Made by a program: the position numbers and the translations under genes. From NCBI RefSeq assembly GCF_002160495.1, contig NZ_NFKR01000018.1, positions 1-53,931 of the forward strand: a stretch of 53,931 bases of DNA, written 5' to 3'. The first letter of the stretch is position 1. Each line of letters begins with the position of its first letter. This document shows, in pieces, positions 11,949 to 20,046 of the stretch. The notes beneath the pieces were generated by a model. It was not told where the DNA came from. It did not search any database and saw only the letters and a program-made list of their open reading frames with translations. The DNA comes from Erysipelatoclostridium sp. An173 (lineage in GTDB: Bacteria > Bacillota_I > Bacilli_A > Erysipelotrichales > Coprobacillaceae).

Positions 11949-12269
11949 CTATATGAAAATTAATTAATAACAATTAAATTATTTAGTAGTTATTATTAAG
12001 AATTAATATACACTATATATTTTATTAATACTAAATATTAAAGAGTAAAATTAAAATGTTTATTTCAAATATAAAATGCTAAGCACAGTTAATTTTCATG
12101 AATAAATTATATTTTGTGATTAATCCATATAATAGATAAATATTTTATGTTTTAAAAGTATGTTCCTAATTTGAAATTTAAAGAATTTCACAATAAATAT
12201 ACTATTTATTCTTTAGAACAATATTTAAAAATTAAATTTAGTAAAAGTCAGAAAAGGTACAATTGATAA
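11949..12269. other. AT-rich spacer with no recognisable gene
   Basis: This stretch is very AT-rich with many stop codons in all frames. I see no ORF, promoter or repeat that I can support. It may hold the eroded N-terminal (helix-turn-helix) part of the RpiR-like fragment that follows, but no conserved HTH pattern is readable. Confidence 0.4.
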
Positions 12270-12689
12270 ACAATTTTTTGGAATAAACATAAAATAGGGG
12301 TAAATGTAAATGTGCCAATTGATGAATATCAACAGCGATTATTAGCAGCAAGTGGTGATAATAACCATTTTGCTATTATTATTTCTTTTCAAGGGCGCGG
12401 AATATTAAGCAATATTTTGCCAAAGATTCTTAAAGAGAAACAAACCAAAATGTTATTAATTTCAGCATATGGTTACAATTTTAAAAATTTTGATCCTGAT
12501 TATCATCTGTTCATTAATAATCATGAAAATCATTATAAAAAAATATCTTCATTTTCAACTCGTTTATCAATTTTATTTATTTTAGATGTTTTATATACAT
12601 GTTATTTTAAAATGAATTATGATGAAAATGTAAATAAAAAAGTAGCTTATTATGATTTGATCAGCAAATATAATAATACTAATAGTTAG
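12270..12689 (+). pseudogene. RpiR/MurR-type regulator, SIS-domain fragment
   Basis: The frame is open from 12270; a GTG at 12312 after AGGGG could start a 125-residue product. It resembles only the second half of a sugar-phosphate-sensing SIS domain: PIDEYQQRLLAASGDNN, then FAIIISFQGRG (degenerate ISxSG loop), then STRLSILFILDVLYTCYF near the end. The N-terminal DNA-binding domain of RpiR regulators is missing; a stop at 12267 closes the frame. It is therefore a remnant or a DNA-binding-deficient product. It is followed 26 bases later by the EIIB-like gene, so the pair may once have been an operon. Confidence 0.55.
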
Positions 12690-12715
12690 TTTAATACAGT
12701 AAAGATGGTGAAAAT

Positions 12716-13321
12716 ATGGATTCTTTTTTTCAAGATATTAATATTAGTATTTTTAAATCTTGGATTGAAAATTTAAGCTTTAAAGAAATCTAGATTGAAG
12801 AGAAATCAGATGTAATATATTTTAAAAAGAAAGATTTTTTAGGAACAACAGCTTTTTATCGAGATTATTTAATAGAACATGAAATCTTTGATAATTGTAA
12901 TAAGGAACGCTTATATTATATGCACTACCAATTTATAAATTTTAAGCAGGCTTTAATAATCTTTAATGATTTTATTAATACGTTTAAAGAATATTATCAG
13001 CCTAGAGTAATAAAAGTATTGTTATGTTGTAGCGCTGGTTATACTTCTACATATTTTGCTGATGGAATGAAAAGATTTTGCAACCTGGCTAAAATACCAA
13101 TAGAAATTGAGGCAGCTAGTTATAACAATATTGATAAAATGGCTAGACAATATGACATGATATTATTAGCACCCCAGATAGCTTATTTAGAATCAAAAAT
13201 ACTAACTAAATTTCATGGTGATGTTTATTCAATTCCACCTAAAATGTTTGCTACAAATGATTATAACGAAATAGTTGAATTTATTTTAAAACATAATAAG
13301 TTTACTATATTAAACAAATGA
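12716..13321 (+). pseudogene. EIIB-like protein with in-frame amber codon (paralogue of 36923 gene)
   Basis: From ATG 12716 (after GATGGTG) one frame runs to 13321, interrupted only by TAG at 12791-12793 (codon 26). The conceptual 201-codon product aligns with the first ~200 residues of the gene at 36923: the N-terminal domain of unknown function, then the EIIB lactose/cellobiose-like domain with VLLCCSAGYTSTYF, LLAPQ and IPPKMFA. The ROK-like third domain is absent. Re-initiation at ATG 12920 could give a 133-residue product with the whole EIIB-like domain. The presumed phospho-accepting Cys is kept. It is either a pseudogene by a nonsense mutation or an EIIB-only product. Confidence 0.65.
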
Positions 13322-13342
13322 TTTTATTTTATAAAAAAACTG

Positions 13343-13371
13343 TTGCAATTTTGATTATTATTATATATAAT
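13343..13371 (+). promoter_or_regulatory. Sigma-A promoter of the polyamine operon
   Basis: TTGCAA (13343-13348), a 17-base spacer, then a perfect TATAAT (13366-13371). Transcription would begin near 13378. There is no coding sequence until 13731, so the transcript has a ~350-nt leader. Confidence 0.85.
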
Positions 13372-13377
13372 CTAGAT

Positions 13378-13730
13378 GTTGCAAAAAGAGAATTTATTTT
13401 GCAAGAATTTTGACCACTCTTATGAGTTAAAGCCATCCGGACAGCTGGGTCAAAAGCCGAATCGGCAACTTTGTTGCCTTATTGATAGAACGAAAGTTCG
13501 CTTTTATAAGTTGATGTTATATTTTTAACATTGAGTTGGTGACTATACAACCGTGTGCTTTGGGCACATCACACTTGTGAAACAATCAATAAGAGTAGTA
13601 AAAGTGATTCTTGCTATATAGACTCTGATAAAAATCAAAATGAACACGAAATTTGTTCTATTATGATAATGGATTGATTCTCAAGTTGGATGACCAGCTT
13701 GAGTTTTTTGTTTTAAAGGGGGAAAACGAG
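13378..13730 (+). ncRNA. Structured 5' leader RNA with attenuator, upstream of speD (riboswitch-like)
   Basis: The leader folds into several clear elements: TTGCAAAA/TTTTGCAA near its 5' end; TTTTGACC/GGTCAAAA enclosing an ACTC-TTAT-GAGT hairpin and CCATCCGGACAG; GCCG-AAT-CGGC overlapping GGCAAC-TTT-GTTGCC; and a 9-bp closing stem CTTATTGAT (13478-13486) / ATCAATAAG (13585-13593). The last stem encloses GAAC-GAAA-GTTC, ATGTTA/TAACAT and TGTGC/GCACA hairpins. It ends in a rho-independent terminator right at the speD ribosome binding site. No SAM-I, T-box, TPP, lysine, purine or ykkC core sequence was recognised. Control by a polyamine, SAM or arginine is inference from the operon. Confidence 0.7.
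13680..13714 (+). terminator. Leader terminator (attenuator) in front of speD
   Basis: CTCAAGTTGG (13680-13689) pairs with CCAGCTTGAG (13694-13703), with one G-U pair and an ATGA loop, followed by TTTTTTGTTTT. The speD Shine-Dalgarno AGGGGG starts 3 bases later and ATG is at 13731. No promoter fits in between, so expression of the operon requires read-through. Confidence 0.88.
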
Positions 13731-14501
13731 ATGGGCGAAAAGCTAAAATTATATGGGTTTAATAATTTAACTAAATCTTTGAGCTTTAATATCTATGATG
13801 TTTGTTATGCAAAAAGTCAACGTGCTCAAAAAGATTATATTGCTTATATTGATGAACAATATAATTCTAAAAGACTAACAGATATTTTATATGAAGTGGC
13901 AAATATGATTGGGGCTCAAGTGTTAAATGTTTCTAAACAAGATTATCATCCTCAAGGAGCTAGTGTTACTATGCTTCTAGCTGAAAATGAACGAAAAGGG
14001 ACTGAAGAAGTTGATGATCGAGTAATTTTGGGACATTTGGATAAAAGTCATATTACGGTACACACTTATCCTGAGTATCATCCAGAAACTAATATTGCTA
14101 CTTTTAGAGTTGATATTGATGTATCAACATGTGGTGAAATTTCTCCTTTATCAACATTGGATTTTTTAATTGGGAATTTTGATTCAGATATAATTACAAT
14201 GGATTATCGAGTTCGTGGTTTTACTAGAGATATTAAGGGAAGAAAGCTTTTTATGGATAATCCAATGACGTCAATTCAAGAATATATCGATTCACAAACA
14301 TTGTTAAAGTATGATGCGGTTGATATTAATATGTATCAAGCTAATTTATTTCATACTAAAATGTTAATTAAAGAAATTGATTTACAAAATTATTTATTTA
14401 AAACAGATATTTATGAATTACCACCTAAAGTAAGATTAGAAATTACTAATAATTTACGGCAGGAAATGATAGAAATTTATAGTGGAAGTAATATTTTTTA
14501 G
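13731..14501 (+). CDS. speD: S-adenosylmethionine decarboxylase proenzyme
   Basis: A 256-residue E. coli-type AdoMet decarboxylase. It self-cleaves at a Lys-Ser bond to create a pyruvoyl group; the site is LDKSHITVHTYPE with S106. It makes decarboxylated SAM, the aminopropyl donor for SpeE. The N-terminus MGEKLKLYGFNNLTKSLSF matches the family. The frame is open further upstream to 13653, but that part is the attenuator hairpin; AGGGGG before ATG 13731 fixes the start. It is the first gene of the operon. Confidence 0.95.
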   Translation: MGEKLKLYGFNNLTKSLSFNIYDVCYAKSQRAQKDYIAYIDEQYNSKRLTDILYEVANMIGAQVLNVSKQDYHPQGASVTMLLAENERKGTEEVDDRVILGHLDKSHITVHTYPEYHPETNIATFRVDIDVSTCGEISPLSTLDFLIGNFDSDIITMDYRVRGFTRDIKGRKLFMDNPMTSIQEYIDSQTLLKYDAVDINMYQANLFHTKMLIKEIDLQNYLFKTDIYELPPKVRLEITNNLRQEMIEIYSGSNIF

Positions 14502-14511
14502 GGGGGCGAAA

Positions 14512-15969
14512 ATGAAATTAGATCAAAGCAGAATGCCAATCTATGAAGCATTGCAACAAATGAAACAAGACCGTTTGGTTCCTTTTGATGTACCTGGTCA
14601 TAAACATGGTAAAGGAAATCCCGAATTAACCGATTTTTTAGGTCAAAAATGTATGAGTGTCGATGTTAATTCAATGAAACCATTAGATAATTTATGTCAT
14701 CCAGTATCGGTAATAAAAGAAGCTGAAGAATTAGCAGCAGATGCCTTTAATGCTGCTCATGCCTTTTTTATGGTTGGAGGAACTACTTCATCAGTTCAAA
14801 GTATGATTATGGCAAGTGTTAAAGCTGGTGAAAAAATAATTTTGCCAAGAAATGTCCATCGCAGTGCTATTAATGCAATGATTTTAACAGGTGCTATTCC
14901 TATTTATGTTAATCCTGAAGTTGATAAAAGACTGGGGATTTCTTTAGGAATGTCAGTTAAACAAGTTGAACAGGCAATTATTGATAATCCTGATGCTAAA
15001 GCAATTTTAATTAATAATCCAACTTATTATGGAATTTGTTCCAATATTAAAGCGATTGTTGAATTAGCTCATGAACATGGAATGTTAGCACTAGTAGATG
15101 AAGCTCATGGGACGCACTTTTACTTTAGTGATGAATTACCGATGTCGGCAATGGAAGCTGGTGCTGATATGGCTAGTGTCAGTATGCATAAATCTGGTGG
15201 TAGTTTAACGCAAAGTTCATTTTTGTTATTAGGTCCTAATGTAAATGCTGATTATGTTCGTCAGGTTATTAATTTAACCCAAACAACTAGTGGTTCTTAT
15301 TTATTAATGGTCAGTCTAGATATGTCACGTAAAAATCTGGCTTTAAATGGTAAAGAGATTTTTAGTAAGGTAAGACGTTTAGCACATTATGCTCGTGAAG
15401 AAATCAACCAGATTGGTGATTATTATGCTTATTGCAGGGAATTAATTAACGGTGATAGTGTTTATGATTTTGATGTTACTAAATTATCAATTTTTACCCT
15501 TGATGTAGGACTTGCAGGAATTGAAGTATATGATTTATTGCGTGATGAATATGGTATTCAAATTGAATTTGGTGATATTGGTAATGTTCTAGCGTATATT
15601 TCTGTTGGGGATAGTGAAGCAAATATTGAACGATTAGTAGGAGCTTTATCCGAAATTAGAAGAAGGTTTAAAAAAGATCGTGCCGGAATGTTAGATCATG
15701 AATATATCAATCCCGAAGTTATTGTATCACCACAAGTTGCCTTTTATGGAGATAAGGAATCATTGCCTTTAAAAGAAAGTGCTAATCGTGTTTGTAGCGA
15801 ATTTGTTATGTGTTATCCACCAGGAATTCCAATTTTAGCACCAGGAGAAAAAATTACGCCAGAAATTCTTGATTATATTGAATATGCAAAAGAAAAAGGG
15901 TGCTTTATGACTGGTCCTGAAGATATGGAAATAAATAATTTAAATGTATTAAAGGAAGAGGTGAAATAA
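14512..15969 (+). CDS. speA: Arginine (Orn/Lys/Arg-family) decarboxylase
   Basis: A 485-residue PLP decarboxylase of the aspartate-aminotransferase fold (B. subtilis SpeA type). The N-terminal motif VPFDVPGHKHGKGNPE and the PLP lysine K227 in SVSMHKSGGSLTQ are visible; the C-terminal YPPGIPILAPGE is typical. Presence of speB (agmatinase) downstream argues for arginine as substrate, giving agmatine. Lysine or ornithine cannot be excluded from sequence alone. AGGGGGG lies just before ATG 14512. Confidence 0.9.
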   Translation: MKLDQSRMPIYEALQQMKQDRLVPFDVPGHKHGKGNPELTDFLGQKCMSVDVNSMKPLDNLCHPVSVIKEAEELAADAFNAAHAFFMVGGTTSSVQSMIMASVKAGEKIILPRNVHRSAINAMILTGAIPIYVNPEVDKRLGISLGMSVKQVEQAIIDNPDAKAILINNPTYYGICSNIKAIVELAHEHGMLALVDEAHGTHFYFSDELPMSAMEAGADMASVSMHKSGGSLTQSSFLLLGPNVNADYVRQVINLTQTTSGSYLLMVSLDMSRKNLALNGKEIFSKVRRLAHYAREEINQIGDYYAYCRELINGDSVYDFDVTKLSIFTLDVGLAGIEVYDLLRDEYGIQIEFGDIGNVLAYISVGDSEANIERLVGALSEIRRRFKKDRAGMLDHEYINPEVIVSPQVAFYGDKESLPLKESANRVCSEFVMCYPPGIPILAPGEKITPEILDYIEYAKEKGCFMTGPEDMEINNLNVLKEEVK

Positions 15970-16820
15970 TGGAGCTATGGTTTACTGAACGCCATACTAA
16001 TGGTGTAAACTTTTCAATAAAAGTTGATCGGCAATTATTTAGTGGTCAAAGTGAATTTCAAAGAATTGATATATTTGATTCAAAAGAATTTGGTCGTTTT
16101 TTAGCTTTGGATGGCTATATGATGTTGACAGAAAAAGATGAATTTATTTATCATGAAATGATTGTTCATGTTCCTATGGCAGTGCATCCAAATGTAAAAA
16201 AAGTCTTAGTTATTGGTGCAGGTGATGGTGGTGTAATTCGTGAATTATGCCGTTATGAAACAATTGAAACTATTGATATGGTTGAAATAGATGAACTAGT
16301 AGTTGAAGTAAGTAAAAAATACTTACCAACTACCGCGTGTTGTTTTGATGATCCGCGTCTAAATATTTTCTATCAAGATGGATTGCGTTTTGTCCGTACT
16401 AAAGAAAATGAATATGATTTAATCATTGTTGATTCTACTGATCCTTTTGGACCAGGCGAAGGATTGTTTACAAAAGAATTTTATGGTAACTGTTTTAAAG
16501 CTTTAAATGAAACTGGAATTATGGTTAATCAACATGAAAGTCCTTTTTATCAAACAGATGCAATAGCAATGCAACGGGCTCATAAAAGAATAGTTGAAAG
16601 TTTTCCAATTTCTAGAGTATACCAGGCCCATATTCCAACTTATCCATCAGGACATTGGTTGTTTGGCTTTGCCTCAAAAAAATATCATCCTATCAAAGAT
16701 TTTCAAAAAACAAAATGGAATGCTCGTGGGATGAAAACTAAATATTATAATACTGGTATCCATGTTGGTTCATTTGCCTTACCAAATTATGTAGAGGAGT
16801 TACTTAGAGATGTGGAATAA
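15969..16820 (+). CDS. speE: Spermidine synthase (aminopropyltransferase)
   Basis: A 283-residue Rossmann-fold aminopropyltransferase. The dcSAM-binding motif VIGAGDGGVIRE (about residues 78-89) and the catalytic DSTDPFGPGEGLF (about 156-168) are present. It transfers aminopropyl to putrescine to make spermidine, or possibly to agmatine or spermidine. It starts on the last base of the speA stop and overlaps speB by 11 bases, so translation is tightly coupled. Confidence 0.93.
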   Translation: MELWFTERHTNGVNFSIKVDRQLFSGQSEFQRIDIFDSKEFGRFLALDGYMMLTEKDEFIYHEMIVHVPMAVHPNVKKVLVIGAGDGGVIRELCRYETIETIDMVEIDELVVEVSKKYLPTTACCFDDPRLNIFYQDGLRFVRTKENEYDLIIVDSTDPFGPGEGLFTKEFYGNCFKALNETGIMVNQHESPFYQTDAIAMQRAHKRIVESFPISRVYQAHIPTYPSGHWLFGFASKKYHPIKDFQKTKWNARGMKTKYYNTGIHVGSFALPNYVEELLRDVE

Positions 16821-17670
16821 AAATATTGAAACCTTCATTGGATTAGATGCTTCTTTTGAAGAAGCCAGTTGTGTGATCTTTGGGGCACCAATGGATAGTA
16901 CTACTTCCTATCGGCCTGGAACTAGATTTGCTTCAAGTACAATGCGTAAAGAATCTTTTGGAATCGAAACATATAGTCCTTATCAGGATAAAGATTTAGA
17001 AGATATTAAAGTTTTCGATGGTGGTGATCTAGAATTACCATTTGGAAATCCACGTAAAGCTTTAGATATGATTAATGAAACAACTAAAATAATTCTAGAT
17101 GCTAACAAGCTGCCATGTATGATTGGTGGTGAACATCTAGTTAGTTTGGGAGCTATTGAAGCAGCATATGAAAAATATCCAGATTTACGGATTATTCACT
17201 TTGATGCTCATACTGATTTACGTGACGAATATCTAGGTGAAAAATTATCACATGCTTCAGTTATTAAAAGAGCATATGACTTAGTTGGTGATCATAAAAT
17301 TTATCAATTTGGTATTCGTAGTGGTGAACGGGCAGAATTTTACTGGGCTAAAGAACATACCATTTTAAATAAATTTAATTTTAATGGATTAAAACAAGCT
17401 ATTGCAGAATGTCAAGGCTATCCGGTTTATTTTACGATTGATCTTGATGTTTTAGATCCGAGTGTTTTTCCTGGAACAGGAACACCAGAAGCTGGAGGGG
17501 TAAGCTTCAATGAATTATTAGAAGCTATCATTGCGGTAAGTTCATTAAACGTAGTGGCTATGGATATTAATGAGTTATCACCAGTTTATGATCCTAGCGG
17601 GGCTTCAACAGCTTTAGCTTGTAAAATATTAAGAGAATTATTATTAGCAATGAATAAAGGAGAAGAGTAA
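16810..17670 (+). CDS. speB: Agmatinase
   Basis: A 286-residue ureohydrolase with the binuclear Mn motifs: IGGEH, FDAHTDLRDEY, and TIDLDVLDPSVFPGTGTPE. It hydrolyses agmatine to putrescine and urea, or N1-aminopropylagmatine to spermidine if SpeE acts on agmatine. The latter use is known from thermophiles. It is positioned after speE and abuts the next gene with no spacer. Confidence 0.93.
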   Translation: MWNKNIETFIGLDASFEEASCVIFGAPMDSTTSYRPGTRFASSTMRKESFGIETYSPYQDKDLEDIKVFDGGDLELPFGNPRKALDMINETTKIILDANKLPCMIGGEHLVSLGAIEAAYEKYPDLRIIHFDAHTDLRDEYLGEKLSHASVIKRAYDLVGDHKIYQFGIRSGERAEFYWAKEHTILNKFNFNGLKQAIAECQGYPVYFTIDLDVLDPSVFPGTGTPEAGGVSFNELLEAIIAVSSLNVVAMDINELSPVYDPSGASTALACKILRELLLAMNKGEE

Positions 17671-18873
17671 ATGAAAAGAACATTAATTATTGGTTGTGGT
17701 GGAGTTGCTTCAGTAGCGATTCACAAATGTTGTCAAAATAGTGATATATTTGAAGAAATTATGATTGCTTCAAGAACAAAAAGTAAATGCGATAAATTAA
17801 AAGAAGAATTACAAGACAAAACAAAAACAATTATTCATACAGCTAAGGTAGATGCTAATAACGTTGATGAATTAGTAGCTTTAATGCAAGATTTTAAACC
17901 AGAAGTGGTTTTAAACTTAGCATTACCATATCAAGATTTAAAAATTATGGATGCTTGTTTAATTGCTGGATGTCATTATATCGATACTGCCAATTATGAA
18001 CCAGAAGATACTGCTAAATTTGAATATAGCTGGCAATGGGCATACCGTGAAAAATTTGAACAAGCTGGATTAACTGCGATTTTAGGTTGTGGATTTGACC
18101 CAGGTGTTACAGGTGTATTTAGTGCTTATGCTTTAAAACATGAGTTTGATGAAATTAATTATATTGATATTTTAGATTGTAATGGTGGTGACCATGGTTA
18201 TCCATTTGCAACAAACTTTAATCCAGAAATTAATATTCGTGAAGTTTCAGCTAATGGAAGCTACTTTGAAGATGGTCATTGGGTTGAAACAAAACCAATG
18301 GAAATTAAACGTGAATATGATTTTGCTCAAGTTGGTAAAAAAGATATGTATTTATTACATCATGAAGAATTAGAATCATTAGGAATTAATATTCCTGGAA
18401 TTAAAAGAATTCGTTTCTTCATGACATTTGGTCAAAGTTACTTAACACATTTAAAATGTTTAGAAAATGTTGGAATGACATCAATTGAACCAATTGAATT
18501 TGAAGGAAAACAAATTATTCCGTTACAATTTTTAAAAGCAGTTTTACCTGATCCAGCTAGTTTAGGACCACGTACTGTTGGTAAAACAAACATTGGATGT
18601 ATTTTCCAAGGTAAAAAAGATGGTGAATATAAAAAATACTATTTATATAATGTTTGTGATCATCAAGAATGTTATAAAGAAGTTGGTTCACAAGCAGTTA
18701 GCTATACAACTGGAGTACCAGCAATGATTGGAGCTATGTTATTATTGCAAGGTAAATGGAAAAAACCTGGTGTTTACAACGTAGAAGAATTTGATCCTGA
18801 TCCATTTATGGATGCTTTAAATAAATGGGGATTACCATGGATTGAAGATCGTAATCCAGTATTGGTGGACTAA
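17671..18873 (+). CDS. Carboxynorspermidine/carboxyspermidine dehydrogenase (saccharopine dehydrogenase family)
   Basis: A 400-residue Lys9-like reductase. The N-terminal nucleotide-binding loop IIGCGGVASVAIH (about residues 5-17) and the substrate region GCGFDPGVTGVFSAYA are typical of CASDH. In the alternative polyamine route it joins aspartate semialdehyde to putrescine (or diaminopropane) using NADPH to give carboxyspermidine. Immediate linkage to nspC supports this over lysine biosynthesis. It overlaps nspC by one base. Confidence 0.9.
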   Translation: MKRTLIIGCGGVASVAIHKCCQNSDIFEEIMIASRTKSKCDKLKEELQDKTKTIIHTAKVDANNVDELVALMQDFKPEVVLNLALPYQDLKIMDACLIAGCHYIDTANYEPEDTAKFEYSWQWAYREKFEQAGLTAILGCGFDPGVTGVFSAYALKHEFDEINYIDILDCNGGDHGYPFATNFNPEINIREVSANGSYFEDGHWVETKPMEIKREYDFAQVGKKDMYLLHHEELESLGINIPGIKRIRFFMTFGQSYLTHLKCLENVGMTSIEPIEFEGKQIIPLQFLKAVLPDPASLGPRTVGKTNIGCIFQGKKDGEYKKYYLYNVCDHQECYKEVGSQAVSYTTGVPAMIGAMLLLQGKWKKPGVYNVEEFDPDPFMDALNKWGLPWIEDRNPVLVD

Positions 18874-19982
18874 TGAAAACGCCATATTATCTAATTGATG
18901 AAGAACTTTTGGAAAAAAATCTAAAAGTTCTTCACTATGTCAAAGAAAAAACAGGATGCAAAATTTTATTAGCCCAAAAATGTTTTTCGATGTTTAGTGT
19001 TTATCCTCTAATTGGAAAATATTTAGATGGAACAACAGCAAGTGGTTTGTTTGAAGCAAAATTAGGACATGAAGAAATGAAAAAAGAAAATCATGTTTAT
19101 AGCGCAGCTTATCGTGATGATGAAATTGAAGAAATTATGAATATATGTGATCATGTTGTTTTCAATTCATTTAATCAATGGCTTAAATATAAAGAACTTG
19201 CTAAAACAACAAACACTTCATGTGGTATCCGTATTAATCCTGAATGTTCAACTCAAGTAGGACATGCTATCTATGATCCATGTGCTAAGTATTCAAGAAT
19301 GGGTGTAACTCTTGATAATTTTAGAGAAGATTTATTAGATGGTATTGAAGGATTGCACTTTCATACATTATGTGAACAAAATAGTGATGATTTACAAACT
19401 ACTATTGAAGCTATTGAAAATAAATTTGGAAAATATTTGGGTCAAATGAAATGGTTGAATTTTGGTGGTGGTCATCATATCACTCGCGATGATTACGATA
19501 TTGAGCTTTTAATTAAAATAATTAATGAAATTAAAGAAAAATATCAAGTTCAAGTATATCTAGAACCAGGTGAAGCGATTGCTTTAAATGCAGGATTTTT
19601 AGTATCAAGTGTTTTAGACATTATTAATAATGGAATGGATATAGCAATCATGGATACATCAGCAGCTTGTCATATGCCGGATGTTTTAGAAATGCCATAT
19701 CGTCCAGATATTATTGATAGTGCTAAACCTGAAGTAAAGAAATATACTTATCGATTAGGTGGTCCAACTTGTTTGGCTGGTGATATTATTGGCGATTATT
19801 CATTTGATCAGCCATTACAAATTGGTCAGCAATTATGGTTTAAAGATATGGCCATTTATTCAATGGTTAAAAATAATACTTTTAATGGAATGAATTTACC
19901 AAGTATTGTTTTAAAACAAAATGATAAGTTAAAATTAATCAAAGAATTTGGTTATCAGGATTTTAAAAATAGATTATCATAA
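18873..19982 (+). CDS. nspC: Carboxynorspermidine/carboxyspermidine decarboxylase
   Basis: A 369-residue alanine-racemase-fold PLP decarboxylase. The Schiff-base lysine lies in LLAQKCFSMF. FHTLCEQ, WLNFGGGHHIT, YLEPGEAIAL and MDTSAACHMPDV are family signatures. It decarboxylates carboxyspermidine to spermidine (or carboxynorspermidine to norspermidine). It is the last gene of the six-gene operon. Confidence 0.93.
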   Translation: MKTPYYLIDEELLEKNLKVLHYVKEKTGCKILLAQKCFSMFSVYPLIGKYLDGTTASGLFEAKLGHEEMKKENHVYSAAYRDDEIEEIMNICDHVVFNSFNQWLKYKELAKTTNTSCGIRINPECSTQVGHAIYDPCAKYSRMGVTLDNFREDLLDGIEGLHFHTLCEQNSDDLQTTIEAIENKFGKYLGQMKWLNFGGGHHITRDDYDIELLIKIINEIKEKYQVQVYLEPGEAIALNAGFLVSSVLDIINNGMDIAIMDTSAACHMPDVLEMPYRPDIIDSAKPEVKKYTYRLGGPTCLAGDIIGDYSFDQPLQIGQQLWFKDMAIYSMVKNNTFNGMNLPSIVLKQNDKLKLIKEFGYQDFKNRLS

Positions 19983-20006
19983 ATAATTTGATTATAAATA
20001 AAAAAG

Positions 20007-20046
20007 AAGTCTAGAATTATTATAAAGATAAATTCTAGACTTTTAA
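20007..20046. terminator. Bidirectional terminator between nspC and the HAD gene
   Basis: AAGTCTAGAATT (20007-20018) is perfectly complementary to AATTCTAGACTT (20031-20042). There is an A-rich run on the left and T residues on the right. It closes the polyamine operon and also the convergent minus-strand gene, whose stop codon lies inside the right arm. Confidence 0.85.

Noticed and set aside
11949-12269. Possible HTH domain of the RpiR fragment
   Set aside because: I read all plus-strand frames and found no helix-turn-helix pattern; too eroded or absent.
13653-13730. N-terminal extension of SpeD
   Set aside because: The frame is open, but it crosses the terminator hairpin and lacks a ribosome binding site; the AGGGGG before 13731 and the family N-terminus fix the start there.
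13378-13730. SAM-I riboswitch or T-box upstream of speD
   Set aside because: SAM is the SpeD substrate, so I looked for both, but neither the SAM-I core nor the T-box GGTGG-ACCGC element is present.
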